Source: Chromatiales bacterium
GTDB taxonomy: Bacteria; Pseudomonadota; Gammaproteobacteria; CAMYNG01
Reading direction: 5' to 3'
Length of the DNA: 10,300 nt
Assembly (NCBI GenBank): GCA_027021685.1
Contig: JALUTW010000257.1
Coordinates: 1 to 10,300 of the forward strand
Shown in pieces: positions 1 to 6,913 of the stretch. The number at the start of each line of letters is the position of its first letter. Positions within the stretch are counted from its first letter, which is position 1. The notes beneath the pieces are model-generated. The model did not search any database, had not been told where the DNA came from, and saw only the letters and a list, made by a program, of their open reading frames with translations. The position numbers and the translations under genes were made by a program.

Positions 1-3000
1 CTCCCGGCGGGTTTCGATCCATTCGTAGATGACGGGCAGCAGCAGCAGGGTCAGCGCGGTGGAGGTGAGCAGGCCGCCCACCACCACCGCAGCCAGCGGA
101 CGCTGGGTCTCCGCGCCCACGCCCGAGGACAGGAGCATGGGCACGAGGCCGAGGATGGCGACGCTGGCGGTCATGAGCACCGGGCGCAGTCGCAGTTCGG
201 CCCCGCGCCGCACGGCCTCTGCCACGCTCAGCCCCTTCTCCCGCAACTCGTTGATGAAGCTGATGAGCACGATGCCGTTGAGCATGGCCACGCCGAACAC
301 GGCAATGAAGCCGATGGCCGACGGCACCGACAGGTACTGGCCGCTGATGAACAGGGACACGATGCCGCCGATGGTGGCAAAGGGCACGTTGGCGATGATG
401 AGGGTGGCGTAGCGCACCGAGTTGAAGGCTGTGTACAGCAGCACGAAGATGAAGAAGATGGTCAGCGGCACGATGATGGACAGCCGCTTGAGCGCGCGCT
501 GCTGGTTCTCGAAGGCGCCGCCCCACTCGATCCAGTAGCCCGGCGGCAGTTCCACCCGGTCCCGGATGGCCGCATCGGCCTCGCGCACGAAGCCGTCCAC
601 GTCGCGCCCGCGCACGTCCATCTGGATCACCGCGTAACGCTGGAGCTGTTCGCGGCGGACGAAGGAATAACCCTCGGCGACCGAAACGTCCGCCACCCGC
701 GACAGGGGAATGATGGCCCCGGCGGCCGTCTTGAGCGGTATCTGGCGGATGGACTCCACCGAGGCCCGGGCGGCGTCGTCCAGGCGCATGGTGATGTCGA
801 AACGCTTGACGCCGTCGATGAGCGTGGTGACGGGCTCGTTGCCGATGCCGGTGCGGACCACTGTCAGCACGTCGTCGGCGTTGAGGCCGTAGCGGGCCAG
901 CTCGGTGCGGTTGACCTGGATGCGGATCTGGGGCTTGCCGATGTTGGCCTCCAGTGACAGGTCGGCGACCCCGGGGATGGTGGCGATGACGTCCTTGATC
1001 TCCGCGCTGAGGCGGTCCAGCTCCGACAGCTCGGGGCCGTAGATCTTGGCCGCGAGGGTGGCGCGCACGCCGGAGATGAGTTCCTCCACCCGCATCTGGA
1101 TGGGCTGGGTGAAGGCGATCACCGCCGTGGGCACCACCCGTTCCAGTTCCTCGCGCATGGCATCGGCCAGCTCCTCGATGGTGCGGTCCCCCGGCCACTC
1201 GTCATGGGGCTTGAGCTCGGTGTAGATTTCCATGTAGTTGACGTCAGCGGTCTCCCCCTTTTCCGCCCGGCCAATCATGGCGATGGTGGTGTTGACCTCG
1301 GGGAAGCGGGAGAGGGTGTTCTCGATGCGCTTGGAGATCTCGATGGACTCGTCCAGCGAGGTGGAGGGGATGGAGGTCACCCGCCACATGATAGAGCCCT
1401 CCTGGAGCTGGGGCATGAACTCCTTGCCCAGGAACGGGAACAGGGCCAGGCTCAGGACCAGCGCAGCCACCGCACCGCCCACCACCTGCTTCCGGTGCCC
1501 CAGGCACCAGTCCAGCAGCGGCAGGTACCACTGCTTGAGCCGCGCCACCAGCCAGGTGTCGCGTTCCTCGCGCGGTTTGAGCACCAGCGCGGCCAGCACC
1601 GGGATGATGGTAAGGGTGAGAATGAGGGAACCGGCCATGGCGAAACTGATGTTGAACGCCATGGGCTTGAACAGCTTGCCCTCGAGCCCCTCGAGTGAGA
1701 ACAGCGGCAGGAAGACCACGATGATGATGAGGATGGCGAAGGCCACCGGGCTGGCCACTTCCCGCGCCGCAGTGAGCACCGCGGCGGTACGGTCCACCTT
1801 GCCGTCCCGCTCGCGCCACTCGGCCATGATGCGGAAGGAGTTCTCCACCATCACCACCGCACCGTCCACCATCATGCCGATGCCGATGGCAAGCCCCGCC
1901 AGGGACATGAGATTGGCCGACAGGCCCGCCTGTTCCATGAAGATGAAGGCGATGAGCATGGCCAGCGGCAGGGCGACGATCACCACGATGGCGGAGCGGA
2001 ACTCCCCCAGGAACAGGAACAGGACGATGGCCACCAGGATGGAGCCCTCCACCAGGGCCTTGGTCGCCGTGTTCACCGCCTTTTCCACCAGGTCGGTGCG
2101 CTCGTACACCGGCCGTACCACCACGCCCTCGGGCAGGGCGGACTTGACGATTTCCATTTTCTCCTTGACCGCGTCCACCACGTTCTTGGCGTTCTCGCCG
2201 ATACGCGACAGGGCCATGCCCAGGACCACCTCCTTGCCGTCCCGCGTCACGGCGCCGAAGCGCAGGGCCGGTCCCTGGCGGATGGTGGCCACGTCGCGCA
2301 GGTAGACCGGCGTTCCGTCACGCACCTTGACCACGATGTTGCCGATGTCGGCCTCGTTGCGGACCAGTCCCAGGCCGCGCACCAGGTACTGTTCGGGGCC
2401 CAGGTTGATGTACTGCCCTCCCACCTGGCGGTTGTTGGCTTCGAGCACCTGCATCACGTCGTGGAAGGTGAGGCCGTATTCGATGAGGCGCAGGGGATCG
2501 ATCACGACCTGGAACTGCCGCTCCTGTCCGCCCCAGGACAGCACGTCGTCCACGCCCGGTGCGGTGCGCAGGATGAGGCGCACGCTCCAGTCCTGCAGCG
2601 TGCGCAAATCCATGTCCGTGATGCTCTCCCTGAGCTTCTCGTCGGCGCGTTCCACCGTATACCAGAACACCTGGCCCAGCCCCGAGGTGTTGGGGCCCAT
2701 CTCCGGCGTGCCGTAGCCCTCCGGGATACGGTCCGCCACCTCCTGCAGGCGTTCCATCACCAGGCGCCGGACGAAATAGATGTCCATGTCATCGTCGAAG
2801 TACACCGCGACGTAGGACAGCCCGAACAGCGACACCGAGCGTATTTCCTTGACCCCGGGCAGGCCGGCCATGCCCGACTCGATGGGAAAGGTGAGGAGCT
2901 GCTCCACGTCCTCCGCCGCCAGGCCCGGCGACTCGGTGTAGATGTTCACCTGGGTGGGGGTGACATCGGGAAAGGCATCGATGGGGACCGAGGTCACCGC

Positions 3001-3087
3001 ATGCCAGCCCAGTGCGGACACCACCCCGAAGAGGATGATGACCAGGAACTTGTAGCGCAGCGAGACTTCAACCAGCTTGTTCAACAT
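1..3087 (-). CDS. czcA: Heavy-metal efflux RND permease (CzcA/CusA family), 3' end cut by the window
   Basis: This is the inner-membrane, proton-driven pump of a tripartite metal exporter; it drives metal ions through the adaptor and outer-membrane factor. The reading frame is open for 1029 codons from ATG 3087 to the window edge with no stop, and family members are about 1030-1060 aa, so only a short C-terminus is missing. It opens MLNKLVEVSLRYKFLVIILF (first membrane helix), followed by PIDAFPDVTPTQV, typical of heavy-metal RND pumps. The TM4 motif GIGMMVDGAVVMVEN has Asp408 and Glu415 at the same numbers as in CzcA, but residue 402 is Gly instead of Asp. The CusA methionine triad positions appear to be Arg, Tyr and Glu by eye, which argues against Cu/Ag. 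Zn, Co, Cd or Ni export is the likelier role, but the metal is not settled. AGGAA lies about 10 bases before the start, 33 bases after the adaptor gene. Confidence 0.93.
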   Translation of the reverse strand, partial: MLNKLVEVSLRYKFLVIILFGVVSALGWHAVTSVPIDAFPDVTPTQVNIYTESPGLAAEDVEQLLTFPIESGMAGLPGVKEIRSVSLFGLSYVAVYFDDDMDIYFVRRLVMERLQEVADRIPEGYGTPEMGPNTSGLGQVFWYTVERADEKLRESITDMDLRTLQDWSVRLILRTAPGVDDVLSWGGQERQFQVVIDPLRLIEYGLTFHDVMQVLEANNRQVGGQYINLGPEQYLVRGLGLVRNEADIGNIVVKVRDGTPVYLRDVATIRQGPALRFGAVTRDGKEVVLGMALSRIGENAKNVVDAVKEKMEIVKSALPEGVVVRPVYERTDLVEKAVNTATKALVEGSILVAIVLFLFLGEFRSAIVVIVALPLAMLIAFIFMEQAGLSANLMSLAGLAIGIGMMVDGAVVMVENSFRIMAEWRERDGKVDRTAAVLTAAREVASPVAFAILIIIVVFLPLFSLEGLEGKLFKPMAFNISFAMAGSLILTLTIIPVLAALVLKPREERDTWLVARLKQWYLPLLDWCLGHRKQVVGGAVAALVLSLALFPFLGKEFMPQLQEGSIMWRVTSIPSTSLDESIEISKRIENTLSRFPEVNTTIAMIGRAEKGETADVNYMEIYTELKPHDEWPGDRTIEELADAMREELERVVPTAVIAFTQPIQMRVEELISGVRATLAAKIYGPELSELDRLSAEIKDVIATIPGVADLSLEANIGKPQIRIQVNRTELARYGLNADDVLTVVRTGIGNEPVTTLIDGVKRFDITMRLDDAARASVESIRQIPLKTAAGAIIPLSRVADVSVAEGYSFVRREQLQRYAVIQMDVRGRDVDGFVREADAAIRDRVELPPGYWIEWGGAFENQQRALKRLSIIVPLTIFFIFVLLYTAFNSVRYATLIIANVPFATIGGIVSLFISGQYLSVPSAIGFIAVFGVAMLNGIVLISFINELREKGLSVAEAVRRGAELRLRPVLMTASVAILGLVPMLLSSGVGAETQRPLAAVVVGGLLTSTALTLLLLPVIYEWIETRRE

Positions 3088-3120
3088 GATGAATGATTCC
3101 TGTTCCCGTTGGACCGCGGC

Positions 3121-4371
3121 TCAGTGCGCGTGGCCCTCGCCCATCTTGGACTTGAGCATGAGCGACTTGATGAGAAAGGCGCCCTTGACCACCACGGTCT
3201 CGCCCTCGGCCAGGCCGGCGCGCACGGCGCGCCAGCCGCCACGCGGCGGCCCGGCCTCCACCGGCCGGGGCTCGAACCGATCGTCCTCGAGCACGAACAC
3301 CGTGGGCTGGCCCTCCATGAAGATCACCGCCGGGGCCGGCACCGCGAGGACCGGTTCGCCTCGCCCCGTCTCCAGGGTCACTTTCACGAACTGGCCCGGA
3401 TGCAGCAGGTCGCTGCGGTTGTCCACGGCGATGCGCACGGCCTGGGTGCGGGTGGTTTCGTCCAGGACGTGATGGCGCTGGATGACCTTGCCATCGAGCC
3501 AGGAAGCGCCGTCGGCACTGACGCGGGCAGGTGCGCCCACCTCGATCCGTGCCGCATCGTCCGGCGACAGCCGGGCCTCGATCCACAGGGTGCGCTCGTC
3601 GGCGATCTCGAACAGCACCCGTCCCGGCTCGATCATTTCGCCCACCACGAACTCGTCGCGGATGATGCGGCCGTCCTGCGGTGCCAGCAGGTCGAAGGTG
3701 CCGCTGGCGCGGCGGGCGTCGCCGGTCTTGAGCAGGGCGGCGATCTGCTGTTCCGCCATGCCGTAGCCCAGGACCCGGGCGTAGGCCTGCTGGCGGCGGA
3801 CCTGTGCCGCCACGTAGCGCTTCTCCGAGACCACCTTGCGCCCCAGCTTCTTCACCCGCCGCCACTCGCGGTCGGCCACCAGCAACTCGCCCTGGGCCTC
3901 GGCCATTTCCACGCTGGACAACGTCACCAGCCGCTGCCCGGCCTTCACCACGTCGCCCAGCCGGGCATGGCGGGCGATGACCTGGGCCGCAATGCGTGGT
4001 GTCACCTGGGCCGTGCGGTAGGCGTTGAGGCGTACTTCGCCGGGGGCGGACACGGTCTTGGCCAGGCGCCGGCGCTCCACTGTTGCCGTGGTGATGCCCA
4101 TGCGGGCGCGGGCCTGCTCGTCCATGCGCACGAGGCCTTCGCCGCCATGCTCTTCGCCTTCGTGTCCCTCGCCATGCTCACCGTCCTTGTCGTCTTTGTG
4201 TTCGCCGTCTTCGTGTTCGCCGCCGTGCCCGGCCCCATCGTGGCTCTCACCGCTGGCATGTGTTTCGCCGGGGGCCGCAGTGCCGGTGGTACCGCCGTCG
4301 CAGCCGCTGACGACCAACAGCACGGCAAAAACCAGGGAGAGGAGGGCGGGGATGGAAAATGCGTTTTTCAT
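3121..4371 (-). CDS. czcB: Periplasmic adaptor (membrane-fusion) lipoprotein of the metal efflux pump, CzcB family
   Basis: This adaptor links the RND pump to the outer-membrane channel and may pass periplasmic metal to it. It has 416 residues, within the family's usual range. Residues 1-24 form a lipoprotein signal with lipobox VSGC (lipidated Cys24). Residues 38-75 are a low-complexity Gly/Glu/Asp/His linker with eight His (38, 44, 49, 53, 58, 66, 70, 75), probably metal-binding. Then follow a beta-barrel/lipoyl half (around SAPGEVRLNAYRTAQVTPRI), an alpha-helical hairpin (about residues 155-205), a second lipoyl half (LLAPQDGRIIRDEFVVGEMI) and beta-barrel plus membrane-proximal domains. 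The C-terminus ends GEGHAH, a second small His site. ATG 4371 is chosen because the lipoprotein signal starts there; the frame is open upstream to 4620 but that part overlaps the preceding gene. It starts 2 bases after the stop of the outer-membrane factor, so translation is probably coupled. Confidence 0.94.
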   Translation of the reverse strand: MKNAFSIPALLSLVFAVLLVVSGCDGGTTGTAAPGETHASGESHDGAGHGGEHEDGEHKDDKDGEHGEGHEGEEHGGEGLVRMDEQARARMGITTATVERRRLAKTVSAPGEVRLNAYRTAQVTPRIAAQVIARHARLGDVVKAGQRLVTLSSVEMAEAQGELLVADREWRRVKKLGRKVVSEKRYVAAQVRRQQAYARVLGYGMAEQQIAALLKTGDARRASGTFDLLAPQDGRIIRDEFVVGEMIEPGRVLFEIADERTLWIEARLSPDDAARIEVGAPARVSADGASWLDGKVIQRHHVLDETTRTQAVRIAVDNRSDLLHPGQFVKVTLETGRGEPVLAVPAPAVIFMEGQPTVFVLEDDRFEPRPVEAGPPRGGWRAVRAGLAEGETVVVKGAFLIKSLMLKSKMGEGHAH

Positions 4372-4373
4372 GT

Positions 4374-5621
4374 TCAGTTCCGTCCTGTCGTCTGGGCGAT
4401 GTCGAGCCAGGTGAGAATACGGCCGGTGGCCAGCAGCCAGTCGGCCCAGGCACGCCACAGCCGGCCGCGGAGTTCGATGCCGGCCGCGCGGGTGTCGAGG
4501 GTCTGCTGCACCTGGACCAGGTAGTCGGCGGTGCTCATGTCGCCGGCGCGCCACAGGCGTTCCAGCAGGGCGAGCTGACTGCGGATACTGGTCTGTCCGG
4601 TGCGCCTCCAGTCGCGCCACGCGCGCCGGGTGAGGCGGTAACGCTCGGCCACCGAAATCAACTGGGCGCGGGCGAGGCGGTAGGCCTGGGCGGCCTCCTT
4701 TTCCGCCTGCAGGTACTCGGCGCGGGCCGCATCCACCTCGGCGGAGAATGTGTTGCGCACGTTGAGGGGCAGGGTGACGACAATACCGGTGAGAGATTCC
4801 TCGCCCTCCTTGCCCCCGCGCAGGGCAATGGTGGGGTCCCAGGCCCGCTCCGCCTCGCGCAGTTGCACTGTGCCCTGGGCTGCTTCGACCCGGGCGCGCA
4901 CGGCGCGCACGCGGGGCACCTGGAGCAGAAACGCGTCCACGTCCTCCGGCAGCCGTGCCTCGGGCAGGTCGGCATCGAGGGAAGGGAGCCGCCGGGGCAG
5001 CGGGTCGAGCAGGGTCCGCAGTTGCTCGCGCGCCTCCAGCGCATCGGCCCGGGCCGATGCGGCCGTGACGACGGCCTCGTTGAGGGCCAGGCGGGCCAGG
5101 TTGAGTTCGGCCGGCCCCAGGTCACCGGCGGCGGCGCGCTCTTCCGCCACCCGCGCGAACTCGTGCATGAGGTCCAGGCGGCGCTGTGCCAGGCGCGCCA
5201 GCGCGGCGGCAGTGTCGTGCGCGGCCAGTGACGCCAGCAGGTCACGCGCCAGTGCCTGGAGCTGGTGGCTGGCGGTGGCCTCGGCCGCTTCCAGCAATGC
5301 CTGCGCCTCGCGCGTGCGGGCACCCCGCCGGTCTCCCAGGTCGATGCTCTGGCTGAGCTGGACGGTCGAGGTACGGACCCCGCCCGCTTCCTCGGTCTCC
5401 AGCTCCAGTTCGGGGTTGTAGACGGCGCGGCTGGCCGCCCGCAGCCGGGCGCGGGCGGCGGCCAGCGCCTCGCGCGCGGCCTCGGCGCGTGGATGGGTAC
5501 GCAGCACCTCGGCGGCCAGCGCGGACAGTGGCCCCGGCGCGCGTTCCGTTCCTGCCCACAGGGCCGGCGTGGCGAGCATCAGTCCCAGCCACAGGGCCGG
5601 GCGAACGAAAAAGACTTGCAT
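4374..5621 (-). CDS. czcC: TolC-family outer-membrane efflux protein, CzcC-like
   Basis: This is the outer-membrane channel of the tripartite pump: a trimer expected to form a beta-barrel in the outer membrane and a long alpha-helical tunnel in the periplasm. The 415-aa protein has a signal peptide (MQVFFVRPALWLGLMLATPA, cleavage probably near residue 23). Two repeated halves of long Ala/Arg/Leu-rich helices follow, as in the OEP family; YNPELELETEE and LSQSIDLGDRRGARTREA are typical of CzcC/CusC proteins. ATG 5621 is chosen because the signal peptide begins there and GAGGA lies about 10 bases upstream; an ATG nine codons earlier (5648) would add a polar stretch in front of the signal. There is no lipobox, unlike CusC. 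It lies between the CzcI-like gene (75 bases upstream) and the adaptor gene (2 bases downstream). Confidence 0.93.
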   Translation of the reverse strand: MQVFFVRPALWLGLMLATPALWAGTERAPGPLSALAAEVLRTHPRAEAAREALAAARARLRAASRAVYNPELELETEEAGGVRTSTVQLSQSIDLGDRRGARTREAQALLEAAEATASHQLQALARDLLASLAAHDTAAALARLAQRRLDLMHEFARVAEERAAAGDLGPAELNLARLALNEAVVTAASARADALEAREQLRTLLDPLPRRLPSLDADLPEARLPEDVDAFLLQVPRVRAVRARVEAAQGTVQLREAERAWDPTIALRGGKEGEESLTGIVVTLPLNVRNTFSAEVDAARAEYLQAEKEAAQAYRLARAQLISVAERYRLTRRAWRDWRRTGQTSIRSQLALLERLWRAGDMSTADYLVQVQQTLDTRAAGIELRGRLWRAWADWLLATGRILTWLDIAQTTGRN

Positions 5622-5650
5622 GACATCTGAATCCTCGGTCGGTTGCATCG

Positions 5651-5676
5651 GCGCGCGGGCGGTACCCGCCGCGCGC
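5651..5676 (-). promoter_or_regulatory. GC-rich hairpin between the CzcI-like gene and czcC
   Basis: The spacer holds a near-perfect inverted repeat. On the minus strand it reads GCGCGC, GGCGG, loop GTA, CCGCC, then CGCGCGC, with one bulged base. The stem of about 11 bp is very stable. No T-run follows, so it is not a standard intrinsic terminator. It could be an RNA processing or stabilising element, or an attenuator lowering expression of the pump genes relative to the first gene. Its function is inferred only from structure and position. Confidence 0.45.
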
Positions 5677-5696
5677 GGTTCCCTGACGAACCGGAC

Positions 5697-6017
5697 TCAG
5701 ACGTTGGGTGGCGGCGTGGGAGGTGCCCAGGTGCGCGAGCGAATGGCAGGGTCGGCGCGTGTTCCGGGTGGCTCGAAGCCCCGGGCCACGTTGTGGTAGG
5801 AGGACTGCGGAACCATGCCGCTCAGGTGACCGCTGGCATGGCAGAAATGGCAGCAGACCTCGGTGCCTGCTGGAGCCCCGGTGCCATCGCCAGCGGTACT
5901 GCAGGCCACGGGAGCACCATGACCGGCCAGCGGAGCATCGGCGGCAAGGTCCACGGCCCAGGCCATATTGACCATGACGATGCAGACCACGAGGCTCTTG
6001 GCGATAAGACTCAGCAT
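5697..6017 (-). CDS. Small exported Cys/His-rich protein, CzcI-like, first gene of the efflux operon
   Basis: This 106-aa protein has a signal peptide (MLSLIAKSLVVCIVMVNMAW, cleavage near residues 20-22) and a short mature part rich in metal ligands. His33, Cys39, the cluster CCHFCHASGH (Cys55, Cys56, His57, Cys59, His60, His64) and His75 could bind Zn, Cd, Co or Cu in the periplasm. The C-terminus is Pro-rich and probably disordered. Small proteins with a signal peptide and a C-x-x-C-H-type cluster often precede czcCBA operons, where CzcI is thought to act in metal sensing or regulation. That resemblance is by layout and motif, not by alignment. ATG 6017 is preferred because the signal peptide starts there; an in-frame ATG at 6077 lies in the dif-like site and would add 20 polar residues. 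No strong Shine-Dalgarno sequence is visible. Confidence 0.72.
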   Translation of the reverse strand: MLSLIAKSLVVCIVMVNMAWAVDLAADAPLAGHGAPVACSTAGDGTGAPAGTEVCCHFCHASGHLSGMVPQSSYHNVARGFEPPGTRADPAIRSRTWAPPTPPPNV

Positions 6018-6028
6018 TGGGAGCCAAT

Positions 6029-6056
6029 CTTGCCTGCCGGCGGCGGGAATGGCAAG
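6029..6056. promoter_or_regulatory. Inverted repeat upstream of the efflux operon
   Basis: CTTGCC (6029-6034) and GGCAAG (6051-6056) form a 6-bp inverted repeat around a 16-base GC-rich core, directly upstream of the CzcI-like start. It could be the operator of an unseen metal regulator or part of the 5' leader of the operon mRNA. No regulator gene is in the window, and a 6-bp repeat alone is weak evidence. Confidence 0.25.
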
Positions 6057-6068
6057 GCCGGCGCCGGA

Positions 6069-6096
6069 TGTGCGCATAAGACATATTATGTCAACT
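6069..6096 (+). other. dif: dif-like XerC/XerD recombination site, putative attachment junction
   Basis: The 28 bases read as XerC arm TGTGCGCATAA, centre GACATA and XerD arm TTATGTCAACT. Against E. coli dif (GGTGCGCATAA, TGTATA, TTATGTTAAAT) the matches are 10/11, 3/6 and 9/11, so 22/28. XerCD act here to resolve chromosome dimers, and many integrative elements (CTX-type phages, Xanthomonas filamentous phages, Acinetobacter pdif modules) use such sites to insert. The three differing central bases are next to the XerC arm, where element-borne sites commonly vary. The site separates the metal-efflux operon from a virus-like block. It may be the chromosomal dif itself, an element end, or both. 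Only one copy is in the window. Confidence 0.75.
6080..6092. repeat. Perfect 13-bp palindrome inside the dif-like site
   Basis: GACATA-T-TATGTC is a perfect 6-1-6 inverted repeat spanning the centre and XerD arm. E. coli dif does not have this symmetry at these positions. It could be chance, or a repressor operator overlapping the recombination site and controlling the divergent genes at 6017 and 6088. Confidence 0.4.
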
Positions 6097-6408
6097 TTCC
6101 GGCGTCACCGGGCCCCCGCCTGGCGCCGGGCCGTGGCGGGATTCCTGGCCGCCGTGGGGCTGTTGGGCGCCCCGGTCATGGTGTCCGCGGCCGACGCCGG
6201 CACCTGGTCGATCGAGCTCGGGCTGGGCGTGCACCCGACCGGCCTCGATGCGCCCGAGGTAAACCTGGACCCCGTGGTGGGCACGGTGGCCTTACGCTAC
6301 CAGCGCGGGGCCTGGGCCGTGACCCTGGAGCACACCAGCGGGATCACCACCACCGAAAGCGGCATCGGTTTCAACGTTTTGACCGTGCGGCGGCGCTTCG
6401 ATCTGTGA
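6088..6408 (+). CDS. Small exported beta-rich protein, probable outer-membrane or envelope protein
   Basis: This 106-aa protein has an arginine-rich signal peptide (n-region RRHRAPAWRR, hydrophobic core about residues 15-31, likely cleavage after SAADA near 36). About 70 mature residues follow with alternating beta-strand patterns: WSIELGLGVHP, VGTVALRYQRG, WAVTLEHTSG, FNVLTVRRRF. That suits a short outer-membrane hairpin or barrel ending in an aromatic strand. His82-x-Ser84 with a later G-x-N and a terminal R-x-F loosely recalls the end of lipid A deacylase PagL, but the protein is too short for a full barrel. Short proteins of this look also occur in phages, where they might alter the host surface. 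ATG 6088 falls inside the XerD arm and has no clear Shine-Dalgarno sequence, so the start is uncertain. If the dif-like site is the element edge, this is the element's first gene. Confidence 0.6.
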   Translation: MSTFRRHRAPAWRRAVAGFLAAVGLLGAPVMVSAADAGTWSIELGLGVHPTGLDAPEVNLDPVVGTVALRYQRGAWAVTLEHTSGITTTESGIGFNVLTVRRRFDL

Positions 6409-6464
6409 ACTAGATCACGCCCCCGCGCCTCGCGTGGTTTCCCCGTTTGTCCCCACACTGAAAG

Positions 6465-6486
6465 GCCCCGTGCGGTCTGGCGGGGC
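6465..6486 (+). promoter_or_regulatory. Hairpin directly before the ribosome binding site of the HTH gene
   Basis: GCCCCG (6465-6470) and CGGGGC (6481-6486) can pair across a 10-base loop. GAGGTGG at 6487-6493 follows at once and is a good Shine-Dalgarno sequence for GTG 6500. The stem could modulate translation of the putative regulator. No convincing promoter is visible in 6409-6499, and nothing else was recognised in that gap. Confidence 0.3.
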
Positions 6487-6499
6487 GAGGTGGTGATCC

Positions 6500-6913
6500 G
6501 TGCAGTACACCCAAGCCGATCTGCCAGCGCTGGCGCTGTCCGCGCGCCTGGCGTGGCGCTCCCTGCCTGAAGTGCTCGGCGTCGATGCGCGCACCCTGCG
6601 CCGGTGGCGCGCCCAGGGACGGGCGCCGGTGGTGGTGGTGCGCTTCCTGGAGGCCCTGGCCGCCGATCTCGGCGGCCGTCATCCCGACTGGGCGGGTTGG
6701 CGGCTGTGCGGTGACGGCCTGTTGCGTGACGATGGCGGCAACGCGTTTTCTGTCGGCGACGTGCGCGCCCTGTGGTGGTACCGGGCTTTCATGTTGGACA
6801 CGGTGGGGCGGCGTTATCTGGGCCGCCTGGCGGAGCGCAGCGCGCCCCACGACGACGGCGACAGGACGGCGCGGGTCTATCCGTTCCCGTTTCCCAGGCG
6901 CGAGCGCGGGTGA
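6500..6913 (+). CDS. Phage-type helix-turn-helix protein resembling DUF3653
   Basis: This 137-aa protein is a probable DNA-binding regulator of the integrated element. Residues about 20-55 (SLPEVLGVDARTLRRWRAQG and on) look like a helix-turn-helix that selects a site through its RTLRRW recognition helix. Residues 61-93 (HPDWAGWRLCGDGLL, then FSVGDVRALWW) match the Trp-rich pattern I associate with DUF3653, a family from phages including Vibrio filamentous phages. The C-terminus is basic and disordered. GTG 6500 is preceded by AGGTGG at 6488-6493. It is transcribed towards the late operon and its last 37 bases overlap the end of the 66-aa gene, tail to tail. Repression of late genes or control of replication are both possible. 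The family call rests on pattern recognition. Confidence 0.72.
   Translation: MQYTQADLPALALSARLAWRSLPEVLGVDARTLRRWRAQGRAPVVVVRFLEALAADLGGRHPDWAGWRLCGDGLLRDDGGNAFSVGDVRALWWYRAFMLDTVGRRYLGRLAERSAPHDDGDRTARVYPFPFPRRERG

Noticed and set aside
1204..2716. Long plus-strand open frames opposite the RND pump gene
   Set aside because: They are shadows of the GC-rich pump gene: Met/Ser/Thr/Arg-rich or His/Gln-rich products with no domain, while the minus-strand frame gives a full-length family protein.
3109..4524. 471-codon plus-strand open frame opposite the adaptor
   Set aside because: The minus strand encodes a clear lipoprotein adaptor with known domain order; the plus product is His/Leu/Gly-rich without recognisable features.
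5622..5648. Upstream ATG (5648) for the outer-membrane factor
   Set aside because: It would place nine polar residues before the signal peptide, and the ribosome binding site GAGGA lies inside this stretch.
6018..6077. Upstream ATG (6077) for the CzcI-like protein
   Set aside because: It adds 20 residues before a normal signal peptide and starts within the dif-like site.
6018..6096. Sigma-70 promoter for the efflux operon: TTGACA at 6096-6091, or TTGCCA with CAAGAT nearer the gene
   Set aside because: No -10 lies at proper spacing from TTGACA. The second pair has only 3 of 6 bases in its -10 and would start transcription about at the ATG.
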